DNA of 64,000 nt from Sphingomonas sp. CBMAI 2297 (GCF_029870595.1 NZ_JAPDIR010000011.1:96203-160202); one strand, 5' to 3'; counted from the first letter of the stretch, positions 40,444 to 49,993 are shown. Numbers and translations: made by a program. Notes: a model not told the origin generated them from the sequence alone.

Positions 40444-40491
40444 AAGTTGTAACTTCACGGTCGTGCAAATGACATCGCGGCTACGCGATGT
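40444..40491. promoter_or_regulatory. Two dyads in the divergent effector/TonB receptor region
   Basis: AAGTT-GT-AACTT at 40444-40455 and ACATCGCG-GCTA-CGCGATGT at 40472-40491 are both perfect inverted repeats. They lie in the 239-base gap between effector C (leftward) and a TonB receptor (rightward), in an AT-richer stretch that likely contains both promoters. Confidence 0.45.
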
Positions 40492-40569
40492 TGCAACGCA
40501 CAAATTCTAGCTCCCCGGCTGCCGGGCACCGTGCCCGCGCCGAAAACAAACCCTGGGGGGAACCCGCTC

Positions 40570-42915
40570 ATGCGCAAGCTTTCCATTCTGCTCGCCGGCA
40601 CTTCGATGCTGCTTTCCGGTGCCGCTTTCGCGCAGGACGCGCCGGCCGGCCCGGTGCCTGCCGCCGACGACGGCGCGGACCAGAACCATATCGTGGTGAT
40701 CGGCCGCGGCGAGACGCGCCAGGTCCAGCAGCTCTCGAGCAGCGACATCGCCGAGCTCGCCGCCGGCACCAGCCCCTTGAAGGCGATCGAGAAGCTGCCG
40801 AGCGTCAACTTCCAGTCGGCCGATCCCTTCGGCGCCTATGAGTGGGCGACGCGCGTCTCGATCCGCAGCTTCAACCAGAACCAGCTCGGCTTCACGCTCG
40901 ACGGCATACCGCTCGGCGATGCCAGCTATGGCAATGTCAACGGCCTCCACATCAGCCGCGCGATCACCAGCGAGAATATCGGCGAGGTCCGGGTGTCGCA
41001 GGGCGCCGGCTCGCTCGGCACCCAGGCGACCAACAATCTCGGCGGCACGCTGGAATTCTTCTCGCGCGATCCGTCGGACCAGTTCGGCATCCGCGCCGAG
41101 GGCACCTATGGCAGCGCGAACACCAAGCGCATCTTCGGCCGGATCGAGAGCGGTGATATCGGCGGCGGCGTGAAGGCCTATGCCTCCTATGTCTATTCGG
41201 ACATGGACAAGTGGAAGGGCTGGGGCTCGCAGCGCACCAACCAGGCGAACGGCAAGATCGTCGCTCCCGTGGCCGACGATGTCCGCCTGGTCGGCACGAT
41301 CAGCTACTCCGATCGCCGCGAGAACGACTATCAGGACCTGTCGCTCGGCATGCTGAAGCGGCTGGGCTATAAATGGGACAATATCTCGAACGACTATGCG
41401 CTGGCGGTGCGCGTCGCCGACGTCGCCAACAATATCGACAATGTGAACAACACCACCGGCGCGCCCGTCCCCGACGGCCTTTCGGACATCACCGGCCTGC
41501 CTCCGAGCAATCCGGCGGCGGGCAAGGTCTTCCCGGCGCCGATCGGCAGTCTGGACGATGCCTATTTCGACGCCGCCGGCCTGCGCCGCGACTGGCTGGG
41601 CTCGCTCGGCGTCGAGGGCGAGAGCGGCGGCCTGCGCTTCGCGCTCAAGGGCTATTACCACAATAATCACGGCCAGGGCCTGTGGTTCACGCCCTATGTG
41701 CCGAGCCCGGGCGGCACCTCGCCCATCTCGATCCGCACCACCGAGTACGACATCAATCGCAAGGGCGTGTTCGGCCATACCGGCGGGAAGCTCGGCGAGC
41801 ATAACGACGTGACGATCGGCTTCTGGTACGAGCGCAACGATTTCCAGCAGGCCCGCCGCTTCTACGCCCTGTCGAGCCGCACCGCGCCGTCGCGCCGCAG
41901 CCTCGATTTCCAGGCGAACCCGTTCGCGACCCAGTGGGACTATGACTATACGACGGACACCTTCCAATATTACGTCCAGGACAAGCTGACCTTCGGGGAC
42001 CTGACGCTGAACCTGGGCTGGAAGGGCTTCAAGGTGAAGAATGCGGCCGATCCGAACGTGGCCGGCACGCTGGCGCGCGGCAGGATCGACGTGACCGACT
42101 GGTTCCAGCCGACCGCGGGCTTCAACTATCGCCTCGGCGCCGGGGCCGAGCTGTTCGGCGGCTTCACCCAGGTGACCCGCGCCTTCGTCGCCTCCGCCAC
42201 CAGCGGTCCGTTCGCCACTACCCAGGCCGGCTTCAACGCGCTGCTCTCGGGCTCGACCAGGCTCAAGCCCGAACAGTCGGACACCTGGGAACTGGGCGGC
42301 CGCATACGCTCGGGGCCGTTCACCGGCTCGCTTGCCGGCTATTATGTCAACTTCCGCAACCGTCTGCTCGGCGTCACGACCGGTGCAGGCATCGTCGGCA
42401 ATCCGGTGACGCTGCAGAATGTCGGCGACGTCCGCGCCATCGGCTTCGAGGCGACGGGCGACCTTCGCCTGGGCAGCGGCTTCGGCGCGTTCGTCTCGTA
42501 CAGCTACAATGACTCGACCTATCGCGACGATGTGCGCAACGCCGGCGGCACGCTGCTCGCAGCGACCAAGGGCAAGACCGTGGTCGATGCTCCCAAGCAT
42601 CTGCTCAAGGGCGAGCTGACCTACGACCATGCCGGTTTCAATGCCCGGATCGGCGCCAACTATATGAGCCGGCGCTACTTCACCTATACCAACGACCAGT
42701 CGATCGCCGGCCGCGTGCTGGTCGATGCCATGCTCGGCTACAAGTTCGACCTGGGCGGCCATGGCCTGGAGATCCAGGCCAATGCGACCAATCTGCTCGA
42801 CAAGAAATATGTCTCGACGATCGGCACGAACGGCTTCGGCAATTCGGGCGACAACCAGACGCTGATGGTCGGCGCGCCGCAGCAGTTCTTCGTGACGCTG
42901 AAGGCGGGATTCTGA
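40570..42915 (+). CDS. TonB-dependent outer membrane receptor
   Basis: The 781-residue receptor has a signal peptide ending SGAAFA-QD, a TonB-box-like HIVVIGRGE, and a plug that reads QLSSSDIAELAAGTSPLKAI, IRSFNQNQLGFTLDGIPLGD and SQGAGSLGTQATNNLGGTLE. The barrel ends in FFVTLKAGF with C-terminal Phe. It is a different subfamily from the 29-kb receptor. The ligand is unknown. A GGGGGGAAC ribosome-binding site precedes ATG 40570. It lies between effector C (divergent) and effector D (convergent). Confidence 0.92.
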   Translation: MRKLSILLAGTSMLLSGAAFAQDAPAGPVPAADDGADQNHIVVIGRGETRQVQQLSSSDIAELAAGTSPLKAIEKLPSVNFQSADPFGAYEWATRVSIRSFNQNQLGFTLDGIPLGDASYGNVNGLHISRAITSENIGEVRVSQGAGSLGTQATNNLGGTLEFFSRDPSDQFGIRAEGTYGSANTKRIFGRIESGDIGGGVKAYASYVYSDMDKWKGWGSQRTNQANGKIVAPVADDVRLVGTISYSDRRENDYQDLSLGMLKRLGYKWDNISNDYALAVRVADVANNIDNVNNTTGAPVPDGLSDITGLPPSNPAAGKVFPAPIGSLDDAYFDAAGLRRDWLGSLGVEGESGGLRFALKGYYHNNHGQGLWFTPYVPSPGGTSPISIRTTEYDINRKGVFGHTGGKLGEHNDVTIGFWYERNDFQQARRFYALSSRTAPSRRSLDFQANPFATQWDYDYTTDTFQYYVQDKLTFGDLTLNLGWKGFKVKNAADPNVAGTLARGRIDVTDWFQPTAGFNYRLGAGAELFGGFTQVTRAFVASATSGPFATTQAGFNALLSGSTRLKPEQSDTWELGGRIRSGPFTGSLAGYYVNFRNRLLGVTTGAGIVGNPVTLQNVGDVRAIGFEATGDLRLGSGFGAFVSYSYNDSTYRDDVRNAGGTLLAATKGKTVVDAPKHLLKGELTYDHAGFNARIGANYMSRRYFTYTNDQSIAGRVLVDAMLGYKFDLGGHGLEIQANATNLLDKKYVSTIGTNGFGNSGDNQTLMVGAPQQFFVTLKAGF

Positions 42916-42952
42916 GCGTCTCTTCCCCACGGACAGCAGGGGAAGAAACGGG

Positions 42953-42983
42953 AAGGGCCGGGGCGAAAGCTCCGGCCTTTCTC
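42953..42983 (+). terminator. Rho-independent terminator of second TonB receptor
   Basis: GGCCGGGGC and GCTCCGGCC pair around a GAAA tetraloop, followed by TTTCTC. It lies 38 bases past the receptor stop and 34 bases short of the convergent effector D end, so it may serve both. Confidence 0.8.
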
Positions 42984-43016
42984 ATGTCGCGTACCGCAGG
43001 CAGGCTGGCGACGGCG

Positions 43017-44840
43017 CTAGCCCAGCTCGGGCACATAATGGCCATTCTCGCCATCGTTGAAGAGGGCGACATAATATTTGTCGTCCTTCCTCGAATTATC
43101 GATGTCGCCGATGTCCAGGTAGCTCTGATACGTCAATGTGGTCAGGTCATAGGTGACGATCCGTACCCAGATTCCCTGCGCTTGATCCCGGTTCAGTTCC
43201 TCCACGAATTTGGTGATCTGCTGGACATTGACCGCCATATCCACCGTCAGGCTGGCGGCGGTGGCCGCCTCGCCAAGGCGCGCCTCGGAAAAGCCATAGG
43301 AGCGCATCGTGTCCCAGAAACATTCGCCGCCGTCGCGAATGCCGGGCGTGTTGGGGCTGAACCGATGGCCGTAAAAGGCCACGACATCCTCCACCGCTTT
43401 CGTCGACCTTGCCTTCTTCTTCGCGGACTTTCCGTCGGCACTGCTGCTGCTGCTATCGTCCAGGGCCTTGGCGGGACCGGGGGCCTTTTCCTTCCGCTTC
43501 TTCGGGTTCGAGGCCCTGGATTTGCGCGAATAGCTGCGTTCGCGCGCCGGAATCGCAGTGAAGGCGAAGGGCGTGGCGCCGTCCTTGGGTGCGTGATCCT
43601 CCTCTTCCTCATCCGACGAATGGAAGATGTCTCCCCGCGTTTGGAGATAGGTCTGGTATCCCTTGGCGCTTTTGAACCTGGCGCTCGAATCGAGCGTGTT
43701 CGATCCGAGCACGCCGTGGCGGTCTTCGCCGCGGTTGGTGGATTTGGGTCCGTTGTATGTCGTGTAGGGATTGAGCTGCAGCAGCTTGCGCGCCACCAGG
43801 TGGAAAGCGGAGCCGATGCCGAGATCGACATCGCCTTTCAGCCGCCTCAGGAACTCGTCATACAGGCTGCGATAATCCAGCATGTACCGCTTCAGCACGT
43901 CGCTGTCGTCGCCCAGGCCATATTCCGCCTGCATCATCGCCTCGGCCTGTTCCGGCGTTATGAGCTGATCGGCGAGCTCGGCCTGCTGGCCCTTGCGCAA
44001 CCGGTTCTGCAGTCGCTGCTCGAAGGCGATGAACGACAGCGAATGCGGCCCCTGGTCCTGGTGGCGGACCTTGGCGGTGGGAAGCGTGTGGGTGTGGCCA
44101 AAGGGCGTGGGCACCCGGCGGTCCCGGTTCTGGCTGGTCACGATCGCCGAGCCCAAGGTCTTGGGCGAGGCCGCCAGCAGATCGTCGAATTTCTGCGCGG
44201 CGGCCTTGTCCTTGAAGGTCGTCAGCCGGCTGCCTCTCGCCACTATTTCGAGATCGGAATAATAGACGAAGTCGCCCTCGTCATTCTGGATGTGGAGAAC
44301 GGAGCGCTGCACCACCGGCGCGGCGATACCGGCCCGTTGCACCGGCTTCGCGGGCTCGGCCGGCGCGCCGCCCGTCCGCTCGGCGCGCTCGCCCATCCGG
44401 TCGGCCTCGCCCTCCAGCCCGGCATCGGCATTGATCGCGGTGCCGTTCAGATCGAACATGGGGCGCACCCGGCCCTGCTTCTGCTGCACCACATGCCATG
44501 CCTCATGGGCGAGGTGATGTTCCTGGCCGGGGGCGAGGTGGATCTCGCTGCCCTGGGTATAGGCGTGCGCTTGAAGCGTCGCGGGCCGGCTCGATCCGCG
44601 ATGCACGCGGACATCGTCCATCGGCAGGCCCGACAGGGCCTCGATGCCGTTCTTCAGCCGGTTTGGCAGGCCGGTGCGATTGGCCGGGCCGATCCCGACG
44701 CTGGCGGGAAGGGCATGATATGGCGCGGGTGCCGCCGCGCGCTGCACGGGTGGCGTGGACGCCACGCGCCGGGGCCGGGACGCGGCCGGGCGATCGGCAA
44801 TCGGCTTGCGCTTGTCGGCCTGGTACACGGCGGGTCGCAT
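43017..44840 (-). CDS. eCIS_core protein with nuclear-localisation-like signal and OTU-like C-terminus (effector D)
   Basis: The 607-residue protein has an eCIS_core domain at about 54-153 (HEAWH 112-116). A middle region of about 280 residues is not recognised. Residues 439-477 form two basic clusters, NPKKRKEK (445-452) and GKSAKKKARSTK (470-481), resembling an SV40-type or bipartite nuclear localisation signal, preceded by the acidic SSDEEEED. The C-terminus has GGECFWDTMRSYG (Cys507) and ENGHYVPE (His601), matching OTU-like cysteine proteases, whose final GHYVP is common. Ribosome-binding site is weak. M28 peptidase gene lies upstream on the same strand, 76 bases away. Confidence 0.7.
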   Translation of the reverse strand: MRPAVYQADKRKPIADRPAASRPRRVASTPPVQRAAAPAPYHALPASVGIGPANRTGLPNRLKNGIEALSGLPMDDVRVHRGSSRPATLQAHAYTQGSEIHLAPGQEHHLAHEAWHVVQQKQGRVRPMFDLNGTAINADAGLEGEADRMGERAERTGGAPAEPAKPVQRAGIAAPVVQRSVLHIQNDEGDFVYYSDLEIVARGSRLTTFKDKAAAQKFDDLLAASPKTLGSAIVTSQNRDRRVPTPFGHTHTLPTAKVRHQDQGPHSLSFIAFEQRLQNRLRKGQQAELADQLITPEQAEAMMQAEYGLGDDSDVLKRYMLDYRSLYDEFLRRLKGDVDLGIGSAFHLVARKLLQLNPYTTYNGPKSTNRGEDRHGVLGSNTLDSSARFKSAKGYQTYLQTRGDIFHSSDEEEEDHAPKDGATPFAFTAIPARERSYSRKSRASNPKKRKEKAPGPAKALDDSSSSSADGKSAKKKARSTKAVEDVVAFYGHRFSPNTPGIRDGGECFWDTMRSYGFSEARLGEAATAASLTVDMAVNVQQITKFVEELNRDQAQGIWVRIVTYDLTTLTYQSYLDIGDIDNSRKDDKYYVALFNDGENGHYVPELG

Positions 44841-44916
44841 CCTCGCACGGCTACCGCGCGAGCCTGCCGCCTTTCCGGCCGGCGGAAAAGCACAGAAAGC
44901 CCCGTTTCCGCGCCGC

Positions 44917-46602
44917 TCAGTTCTTCGCCGACGGCGCTACGGTGATCGAGAGCAGCTTTTGCGCGGCGGCGGCCGGCGCTCCTGCCGGCCGCGGCGCCTT
45001 GGGCGCGTCCTTGGCATAGCGCTCGCCGAAGCTGTTGCCCTGGTACCAGCGCGGCTCCTGATCGGCATCGGCGATCTCGCGCGCGATCAGATAGTTGATC
45101 TTGGCGAACTTGGCGCCGGCCTTCCAGTCGAACGGCTGGCGGATATCGTCGCTCACCTTGTGGTAGTGCGTCTTCAGGAAGTCGCGGAACGCCTTCTCGC
45201 CGCCATTGGCGAAGCCGGTGACCAGGAAGATCGACGGCACTCCCGCCTTGACGAAGCTATAGTGATCCGAGCGCAGGAACAGCTGCTCCTCGGGCATCGG
45301 ATCGGGGGAGAGGGTCACGCCCATCCTCGCCGCCGCGCGCGCGACGATCGGCCCGAGCGTCGAATGCTCGGCGCCGAAGGCGACGACGTCCCGGAAGTCG
45401 TAGAGCAGGATCGGCATGTCGAGATTGACGTCGGCCACCACCTTGCCGCCGCCCACCACCGGATAGCGGGCGAGGAACTCGGAGCCGATCAGCCCATCCT
45501 CCTCGGCGGTCAGCGCGACGAACAGGATCGAGCGGCGCGGGCGCCTGCCGCTCTGGACGAAGGCGCGCGCGGCCTCGAGCATCGTCGCCACGCCCGCGGC
45601 ATTGTCCATCGCGCCATTGTAGATCTTGTCCTCGCCCTCCAGTCCCGGATCGGTGCCCTCATGGTCGAGATGCGCGGAGAGCACGACATATTCATTGGCG
45701 AGCTTCGGATCGGATCCCGGCAGGATGCCGATCACATTCTCGCTCTTCTTCACCGTGACGATGCTGGTCCGTTGCAGCGTGAGCCGCGGCTTGAGCGCGA
45801 AGCTGCCCGGCGTGCCGCCCGGCGTCGCGAGCATGGCATAGAGCTGGTCGGCGCGTATCGGCGCATCCCGGAACAAGGACTCGGCGGCGGCGCCCTTCAC
45901 ATAGGCGCCGATCTTGAGCCCGGGATTCTCGCCCTTGGGAAAGCCGTCGGGGCTAAGCCAGTTGGTCTGCGGGTCCTGGAAATAGGTGACGGCCTGGGCC
46001 CAGGGGAAGGCGCCCTTCAGATTGTCCGGCGTGACGAGATAGATCAGGCCGAGCGCGCCGTGCCTGCCGGCTACGGCCGCCTTGTCGAGCTTGCCGGGCG
46101 CGGTGCCCGGCGGATTGCCGAGCAGCATGACGACGAACTTGCCGGCCACGTCGATCCCCACATAGTCCGCCTCGCGGCCATGGCCGACGAACACCGCGTC
46201 GGCCGTGAGGGTCTGGGTCTCGCTTCCATAGAGCGGGCTCGGGCCGAACAGCACGTCCCCGCCGCTCGCGAACCGTTTCGCGCCGACGGTGAGCGAGGCG
46301 GGTTTCCCGGCATCGAGCACATAGTCGGCGATGTTCACCGGCTGATACCAGCCTTGCGTTCCGCCGGGCCTGAATCCCATCGCGTCGAAGCGGCTGGAGA
46401 CATAGCGCGCCGCGATCTCGAACCCCTGGGTGCCATTGTCGCGCCCGCCGAGCAGATCGTCGGCGAGGAACTCGACATGCGCGCGCACTTCGTCCGGGCT
46501 GAACACCGGTTCCCCGGCCCCGGCCTGCACCTCCGCCTGCGCCCATGCCGCGGCCGGCGCCAGGCCGAGCGCCAGCGCGATGAGAAACGGTCTGAAGTGC
46601 AC
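44917..46602 (-). CDS. Secreted M28 family zinc aminopeptidase
   Basis: The 561-residue protein begins with a signal peptide (MHFRPFLIALALGLAPAAAW, GTG start with GGGGAGAAATCC upstream). A protease-associated domain lies in the middle (about residues 130-260), followed by the M28 catalytic domain: SAHLDHEG, GAMDNAAGVA, TAEEDGLIGSEF, DVNLDMP and THYHKVSDD give the two-zinc ligand set. It should release N-terminal amino acids from peptides in the periplasm. It is divergent from the M16 peptidase gene, with 130 bases between them. Confidence 0.92.
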   Translation of the reverse strand: MHFRPFLIALALGLAPAAAWAQAEVQAGAGEPVFSPDEVRAHVEFLADDLLGGRDNGTQGFEIAARYVSSRFDAMGFRPGGTQGWYQPVNIADYVLDAGKPASLTVGAKRFASGGDVLFGPSPLYGSETQTLTADAVFVGHGREADYVGIDVAGKFVVMLLGNPPGTAPGKLDKAAVAGRHGALGLIYLVTPDNLKGAFPWAQAVTYFQDPQTNWLSPDGFPKGENPGLKIGAYVKGAAAESLFRDAPIRADQLYAMLATPGGTPGSFALKPRLTLQRTSIVTVKKSENVIGILPGSDPKLANEYVVLSAHLDHEGTDPGLEGEDKIYNGAMDNAAGVATMLEAARAFVQSGRRPRRSILFVALTAEEDGLIGSEFLARYPVVGGGKVVADVNLDMPILLYDFRDVVAFGAEHSTLGPIVARAAARMGVTLSPDPMPEEQLFLRSDHYSFVKAGVPSIFLVTGFANGGEKAFRDFLKTHYHKVSDDIRQPFDWKAGAKFAKINYLIAREIADADQEPRWYQGNSFGERYAKDAPKAPRPAGAPAAAAQKLLSITVAPSAKN

Positions 46603-46732
46603 GGATTTCTCCCCGGAATGGCGCAATCTTCCCCAGGCTAGAGCAAATGGATGCGGGCGCAACCGGCTTGCGGCGACCCTGCCCGGCGTTATGCTCGTCC
46701 CACCATCGTCTCTCTCTCGGGGTAACAGCAAC

Positions 46733-49603
46733 ATGAAATCGTTCCGGATGCTTTGCGGCGCGTCGATCTGCGCGCTGGCGATCGGCGCCGCCGTGCCCGT
46801 CTTCGCGCAGCAGGCGCCCACCGCCGCCGCCGCTGCCGCCGGGGCTCAGGCCAAGCCGGTTCCGGTGGCCGAGCTCGTGAAGAAGGTCGACATCCCCTAT
46901 CAGGGCTTCACGCTCTCGAACGGCCTGCGCGTGCTGGTCCATACCGATCGCAAGGCGCCGATCGTCGCGGTCTCCACCTGGTATGATGTCGGCTCCAAGC
47001 ACGAACCCGCCGGCAAGACGGGCTTTGCCCATCTGTTCGAGCATCTGATGTTCAACGGCTCGGAAAATGCCCCGGACGATTTCTTCGAGCCGCTCAAGCA
47101 GGTCGGCGCCACCGACTTCAACGGCACCACCAGCTTCGATCGCACCAATTATTTCGAGACGGTGCCGCGTCCGGCGCTCGAGCGCGCGCTGTTCCTGGAG
47201 AGCGACCGCATGGGCTATCTGCTCGGCGCGATCACCCAGGGCGTGCTCGACGAACAGCGCGGCGTCGTCCAGAACGAGAAGCGCCAGGGCGACAACCAGC
47301 CCTATGGCCTGGTCTATTACAAGGTGCTCGAGGAACTGCTCGGCACCACGCCCTATGGCCATAACGTGATCGGCTCGATGGCCGATCTCGATGCCGCCAG
47401 CCTCGACGACGTGAAGAACTGGTTCCGCGCCCATTATGGCCCGAACAACGCGATCCTCGTCCTTGCCGGCGATGTCGACGTGAAGGAAGCCCGGCCGCTG
47501 GTCGAGAAATATTTCGGCGCGATCCCGGCCGGCCCGAAGAGCGTGCTGCCGCAGGTCACCGTGCCGACGCTGGCCGCGCCCAAGACGGTGACGATCAAGG
47601 ACAATGTCGCCGCCACCCTGATCCTGCGCAGCTGGGCGGTGCCCGGCCTGAACGACAAGGATGCGACGGCGCTCAACGTCTTCGCCTCGGTGCTGGGCGG
47701 CCTTGCCAGCTCGCGGCTCGACAATGAGCTGGTCCGCAAGGACAAGACCGCCGTCCAGGTGTCGAGCAACGTCCAGTCGATGGCGCAGCTCGGCATCTTC
47801 ATGGTCCAGGCGGTGGTGAAGCCCGGCGTCGATCCCGCGGTGGTGTCGAAGCGTCTCGACGAGATCCTGGCCGATCTCCTCAAGAACGGGCCGACCGCGG
47901 ATGAAGTGAAGCGTGTCGCCACCACCAACGTCTCGGGCCGCATCGCCGGGCTGGAATCGGTCGGCGGTTTCGGCGGCAAGGCCGTCGCGCTTGCCTCGGG
48001 CGAGCTCTATTCGGGCGATCCGCTCCACTTCAAGAAGGAGCTGGAGGCAATGGCCCGGGTCACCCCGGCCGAAGTGACCACGGCGGCCAACAAGTGGCTC
48101 AGGCGGCCCGCGCTCACCGTGATGGTGGTGCCCGGCCAGCGCGAGGCCTATCAGGAAGCGGCCGCCGTCGCCGCCAAGCCGGCGGAAGGCCCCAAGACCG
48201 CCCCGGTGAAGGGCACGCGCGGCGACATGCCTGCCGTCGCCCCGATCGGCGACCTCGTCTTCCCCAAGGTGGAGCGCACCCGGCTCTCGAACGGCATCGA
48301 GCTGGTCTATGCCCATCGCAACGCGGTGCCGGTCACCCAGATCGAGATGAGCTTCGATGCCGGCGTCGCCGCCGATCCGGCCGACAAGCTCGGCACCCAG
48401 CGCCTGACGCTCAACATGATGGACGAAGGCACCACCAGCCTCGATTCGACCGCGCTCGCCGAAGCGCGCGAGCGGCTGGGCGCGACCATCGGCTCGGGCA
48501 GCTCGGCCGATCGCACCTATCTGGGCGTCGATGCGCCGAGCCCGAACCTGGCCGGCGCGCTCGATCTGTTCGCCGACGTGGTCGAGCGGCCCGCCTTCGC
48601 GCCGGCCGAGATCGAGCGGGTGCGCGGCCAGGTGCTCACCGGCATCGCGCAGGAGCTGACCAGCCCGGCGGGCCTGTCCGGCCGCATGGTGCCGCGCGTG
48701 CTCTATGGCGCGGGCAGCCCCTATGCGAAGCTCGGCGCCGGCTCGGGCGATCCGGCGGTGGTCAAGACGATCACGCGCGACGATCTCGTCGCCTGGCACA
48801 ATGCCTGGATCCGCCCGGACAAGGCCAAGATCTTCGTCGTCAGCGATCGTCCGCTCGCCGAGATCAAGGCCGCGCTCGACGCGCGTTTCGGCGGCTGGAA
48901 GAGCGAGGGGCCGGCCGGCACCAAGGCCTTCACGGCCTCGGCCCAGGCGATGACGCCGCGGATCATCCTGATCGACCGGGCCAATTCGCCCCAGTCGCAG
49001 ATCGTCGCCGCGCAGCTGACCGGCGTCGATCCCTTCTCGGACACGCTGGCGGTGACGACCGCCAACCAGGCGCTCGGTTCCGGCTTCCTCTCGCGCATCA
49101 ACATGGATCTGCGCGAGGCCAAGCATTGGTCCTATGGCGCGGGCGGCGGCTATACCTTCCTGGAGCACGCCGTGCCCTATACGATCAGTGCCCCGGTCCA
49201 GGCGGACAAGACGGGCGATTCGATCAAGGCGATCCAGCAGCAGGTGCGCGCGTTCCTCACCACCGAGGGCGTGACGTCCAAGGAGCTGACGCGCGAAGTC
49301 AATGGCTCGACTCGCGAGCTGCCCGGCCGCTTCGAAACGTCGGACGCCGTGCTCAACGCGATGCAGCAGAACGACCTGCGTCGCCGCCCGGACGATTATT
49401 TCAGCACCATCGCACAAAAATATCGCGCGCTCACCCTGGCCCAGCTTGACGCTGCGGCACGCGCGGCTCTCGACCCGAACAAGTTCGTTTTCGTGGTCGT
49501 CGGCGATGCCGCGAAGGTCCGGCCGCAGCTTGACAGCATCGGCCTGCCCGTCGAGGTGGTCCCCGCAGCGTCGCTGGCAAGCACCAAGCCGGCGGCCAAC
49601 TAA
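46733..49603 (+). CDS. Secreted M16 family peptidase (pitrilysin type), two-half
   Basis: The 956-residue protein has a signal peptide ending AVPVFA-QQ, an active N-terminal half with the inverted zinc motif HLFEH in GKTGFAHLFEHLMFNGSE and the following DEQRGVVQNEKRQ, and a second half that starts at LSNGIELVYAHRN without HxxEH, as usual in pseudo-catalytic halves. M16 enzymes degrade short peptides. A Gly/Ala linker separates the halves near residue 480. It is co-oriented with the next small gene, 14 bases downstream. Confidence 0.93.
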   Translation: MKSFRMLCGASICALAIGAAVPVFAQQAPTAAAAAAGAQAKPVPVAELVKKVDIPYQGFTLSNGLRVLVHTDRKAPIVAVSTWYDVGSKHEPAGKTGFAHLFEHLMFNGSENAPDDFFEPLKQVGATDFNGTTSFDRTNYFETVPRPALERALFLESDRMGYLLGAITQGVLDEQRGVVQNEKRQGDNQPYGLVYYKVLEELLGTTPYGHNVIGSMADLDAASLDDVKNWFRAHYGPNNAILVLAGDVDVKEARPLVEKYFGAIPAGPKSVLPQVTVPTLAAPKTVTIKDNVAATLILRSWAVPGLNDKDATALNVFASVLGGLASSRLDNELVRKDKTAVQVSSNVQSMAQLGIFMVQAVVKPGVDPAVVSKRLDEILADLLKNGPTADEVKRVATTNVSGRIAGLESVGGFGGKAVALASGELYSGDPLHFKKELEAMARVTPAEVTTAANKWLRRPALTVMVVPGQREAYQEAAAVAAKPAEGPKTAPVKGTRGDMPAVAPIGDLVFPKVERTRLSNGIELVYAHRNAVPVTQIEMSFDAGVAADPADKLGTQRLTLNMMDEGTTSLDSTALAEARERLGATIGSGSSADRTYLGVDAPSPNLAGALDLFADVVERPAFAPAEIERVRGQVLTGIAQELTSPAGLSGRMVPRVLYGAGSPYAKLGAGSGDPAVVKTITRDDLVAWHNAWIRPDKAKIFVVSDRPLAEIKAALDARFGGWKSEGPAGTKAFTASAQAMTPRIILIDRANSPQSQIVAAQLTGVDPFSDTLAVTTANQALGSGFLSRINMDLREAKHWSYGAGGGYTFLEHAVPYTISAPVQADKTGDSIKAIQQQVRAFLTTEGVTSKELTREVNGSTRELPGRFETSDAVLNAMQQNDLRRRPDDYFSTIAQKYRALTLAQLDAAARAALDPNKFVFVVVGDAAKVRPQLDSIGLPVEVVPAASLASTKPAAN

Positions 49604-49617
49604 TCAGGAGAGTTCTC

Positions 49618-49917
49618 ATGGCGAATGTGGACGGCAGCTGGAACACGGTCGTGAAGTCGCCGCTGGGCGACCAGGCGGCAGTGTTCACCGTGACGACCGA
49701 CGGCGACACCTTCACCGGCACCTTCGCCGGCGCGATGGGCAATGCCGAAGCCAAGGGCGGCAAGGTCGATGGCGACAAGCTGAGCTGGACGATGGACGTC
49801 TCGGTTCCCATGCCGATGACGCTCACGGGCGAGGCGACGGTGGACGGCGACAGCATGGCCGGCACCGTCACCGCGGGGGCGTTCGGCGCCTTCCCGCTCA
49901 CCGGCACGCGCGCCTGA
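49618..49917 (+). CDS. Small beta-rich hypothetical protein
   Basis: The 99-residue product has no signal peptide or membrane segment and is rich in Gly, Thr and Asp, alternating short beta-like strands: TVTTDGDTFTGTFAG, KVDGDKLSWTM, GEATVDGDSMAGTV and FGAFPLTGTR. It resembles lipocalin-like or DUF-type small barrel proteins found alone after peptidase genes, but I do not recognise a named family. AGGAG eight bases before the ATG; probably co-transcribed with the M16 gene. A terminator-like hairpin follows. Confidence 0.65.
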   Translation: MANVDGSWNTVVKSPLGDQAAVFTVTTDGDTFTGTFAGAMGNAEAKGGKVDGDKLSWTMDVSVPMPMTLTGEATVDGDSMAGTVTAGAFGAFPLTGTRA

Positions 49918-49943
49918 GCGCACGCGCCCGGACAGGGTAACGA

Positions 49944-49983
49944 GGCGCCCGTCCCGCACCGCGCGGGGCGGGCGCCTTGCTGT
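49944..49983 (+). terminator. Terminator-like hairpin after small beta-rich gene
   Basis: A 14-bp stem (GGCGCCCGTCCCGC with GCGGGGCGGGCGCC, one G-U pair) closes a 5-base loop and is followed by TTGCTGTT, a poor U tract. It lies 27 bases past the stop. Confidence 0.6.
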
Positions 49984-49993
49984 TCGGAGAAGC

